DNA of 30,854 bases from Sperchopsis tessellata (Eukaryota > Arthropoda > Insecta > Coleoptera > Hydrophilidae): NCBI GenBank assembly GCA_033557685.1, contig JAWQRN010000357.1, forward strand, positions 1 through 30,854, in the 5' to 3' direction. The translations under genes were made by a program, and so were the position numbers. Positions 29,621 to 30,854 of this stretch are shown here, piece after piece (position 1 is the stretch's first letter; each line of letters begins with the position of its first letter). The notes under the pieces were generated by a model. The model saw nothing but the letters and a program-made list of their open reading frames with translations, made no database searches and had not been told where the DNA came from.

Positions 29621-29798
29621 TAAGTGTAATAACCGTAATCATTGATGTTAATGTTTAGCCATAGAAGGGAAGTTGTCCGACGTTAAATAAATAAATAAAA
29701 AAGTCTTGTACCATATTAAATGTAATTAATCTGGACCCATATTATTTCTACATTGTATCATGTTTTAGACAGTTATATTCACTAAGTGTAATAACCGT
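29621..29798 (+). repeat. 16-bp direct repeat upstream of PLE-3
   Basis: TAAGTGTAATAACCGT occurs exactly at 29621-29636 and at 29783-29798. The right copy directly precedes GGAAGTCATTACATTTAATA, next to the start of the PLE-3 coding similarity. The duplication may mark overlapping terminal-repeat units of the PLE. Confidence 0.85.
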
Positions 29799-29830
29799 GG
29801 AAGTCATTACATTTAATACATACCCTCTAC

Positions 29831-30854
29831 GTGGAGGAAACAGGTAAATATTGTAGGTTGTTTGGCAATCTTCGCCGGAAGCGACAAATGTTATTGACTT
29901 CGCTAGCATTTTTTAAACGATGTAGGGACATTAACATTGTTCCTAAAGGTTTACAATTGAGTCATCATATTAAAACCCATTCTGTACAGAAAATTATCCA
30001 TAAAGCAGGTATTTCAGTTGTGAAAGAAAGGATCAGTTTCTCTCGCCGTGTACTGGTCATCTGCGAATCCGAATTGTTTAGGTTGCATGTACACCTTTCC
30101 AGTATAATGAGTGAGGAATATTTTCATAAAATTTATCGTATCACTTTTGCCTAGGCTGAAACGACCTTTGAAATTTTATCAGCCACTCAGAAGAAAAAGT
30201 TGAATAGCCTCTCTAAATATCAGTCTAACTCTAAAAATGTCCCGCAATTAAGCGATTTGGTGATAAATCTGTCATCTCATGTCCTCACACCTGAAGAATC
30301 TTCTGTCCTTTCTAAGGGCTCAAACTTTGCGTTACCACCAAAACGTGTTCCAGTTGAAGTCATAATTTCCAATATGGAAAGTTCCATTCAAAGTTTGCCA
30401 CCAGAAATATCTGATAGGATTCGTCATGAAACTGATCGTGTTTTGGAAAGATCCAAACCGCCCCGTTCTAATTTGAATAAAGATGAGTTAAAAGCTCTCA
30501 GAGAACTCAAAAGTAATGAGTCCATTTTCGTCATGTCAGCGGATAAAGCAACGCTACAGTTGTAATGGATCGTCAGAGGTACGATTCCAAAATTTTAGAT
30601 CTTTTGCAGATACCATATATAAACGTCTAACGTCCAACTCTACAGCAAAAATAGAGAAATTGGTTGCCAATGTCATCAAAATTGATTCAGAAGTGCAGAA
30701 GAAGATCATTTCCCACGATTCTCGAATGTTGATGTTCACCAGTATACCCGTGGATGATGCTATTAGCATCATCAGCAACCTACTGAGAGGGGAAGGTTCA
30801 TCTCAAGACATTGCGGTGCTGACGGAGGTTTGTCTGAAATCCACTTATTTCCAA
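29831..30854 (+). pseudogene. Penelope-like element, N-terminal region and start of RT (PLE-3), runs off the window
   Basis: This is the 5' part of a PLE polyprotein. The first frame (to 30154) reads FKRCRDINIVPKGLQLSHHI then VQKIIHKAGISVVKERISFS, the helical N-terminal region typical of insect PLEs. The second frame (30200-30565) gives SDLVINLSSHVLTPEESSVL, SKGSNFALPPKRVPVEVIIS, ISDRIRHETDRVLERSKPPR and LRELKSNESIFVMSADKAT, the last being the ADKG-type opening of the RT. A shift near 30555 leads to VMDRQRYDSKILDLL-like sequence, and the window ends in LTEVCLKSTYFQ (30817-30854), where RT motif A/B similarity would continue. Two or three frameshifts make it a pseudogene, but it is less decayed than the other PLEs, so its downstream half may be informative. 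Confidence 0.88.

Overview
The window reads as repeat-rich, AT-rich, non-coding DNA from an arthropod nuclear genome, most likely an insect. The evidence is the transposon fauna: a Tigger/pogo transposase, a GTF2IRD2/ZBED-type hAT transposase, a mellifera-type mariner, Ty3/gypsy, non-LTR retrotransposons, and above all several Penelope-like elements (PLEs) with GIY-YIG endonuclease and hammerhead-ribozyme remnants. I see no bacterial, viral or organellar gene, no CRISPR array, no rRNA and no convincing host gene. Almost every coding stretch is broken by frameshifts or stops, so this is a transposon graveyard. The host species cannot be named from the sequence.

Layout. 1-65: a PLE-associated repeat. 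428-2279 (-): a Tigger element with a broken transposase and one probable terminal repeat. 2500-5171 (+): a hAT transposase remnant split by a nested mariner (about 3365-4512). 6215-6623: a piece resembling the right end of an LTR, a perfect 21-bp hairpin and the 3' end of a LINE ORF2. 8100-8470: a decayed ~50-bp minisatellite. 8793-8890: a 98-bp palindrome with a (TA)28 core. 9518-11949: a LINE RT scrap, a PLE RT on the minus strand, a PLE-associated repeat, and a second PLE RT on the plus strand. 13213-15574 (+): the 3' half of a Ty3/gypsy element.

15600-18680 shows nothing convincing. 19331-19620: an inverted repeat carrying two hammerhead ribozymes on opposite strands. 20690-21296 and 23208-23435: copies of one LTR-like sequence, one of them folded back. 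21565-22268: a direct repeat bracketing a TATA box and a 52-codon ORF. 25850-27110 (-): a PLE with RT, endonuclease and 3' repeat. 28400-29330 (-): a Jockey/CR1-like LINE RT. 29515-30854 (+): the 5' part of a fourth PLE, which runs off the window.

The two most interesting signals are these. (1) The gypsy element carries, between its integrase and its 3' LTR, a TARG1/OARD1-type macro domain (ADP-ribose hydrolase fold) followed by a CCCH zinc finger; both are frameshifted but clearly readable. (2) The head-to-head hammerhead pair at 19386-19566 keeps the whole catalytic core in both copies, with a palindromic ACCGGT helix III that suggests cleavage as a dimer.

The genes do not form a pathway. 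What links them is nested and successive insertion, and a shared PLE-type repeat (five dispersed copies plus one related copy).
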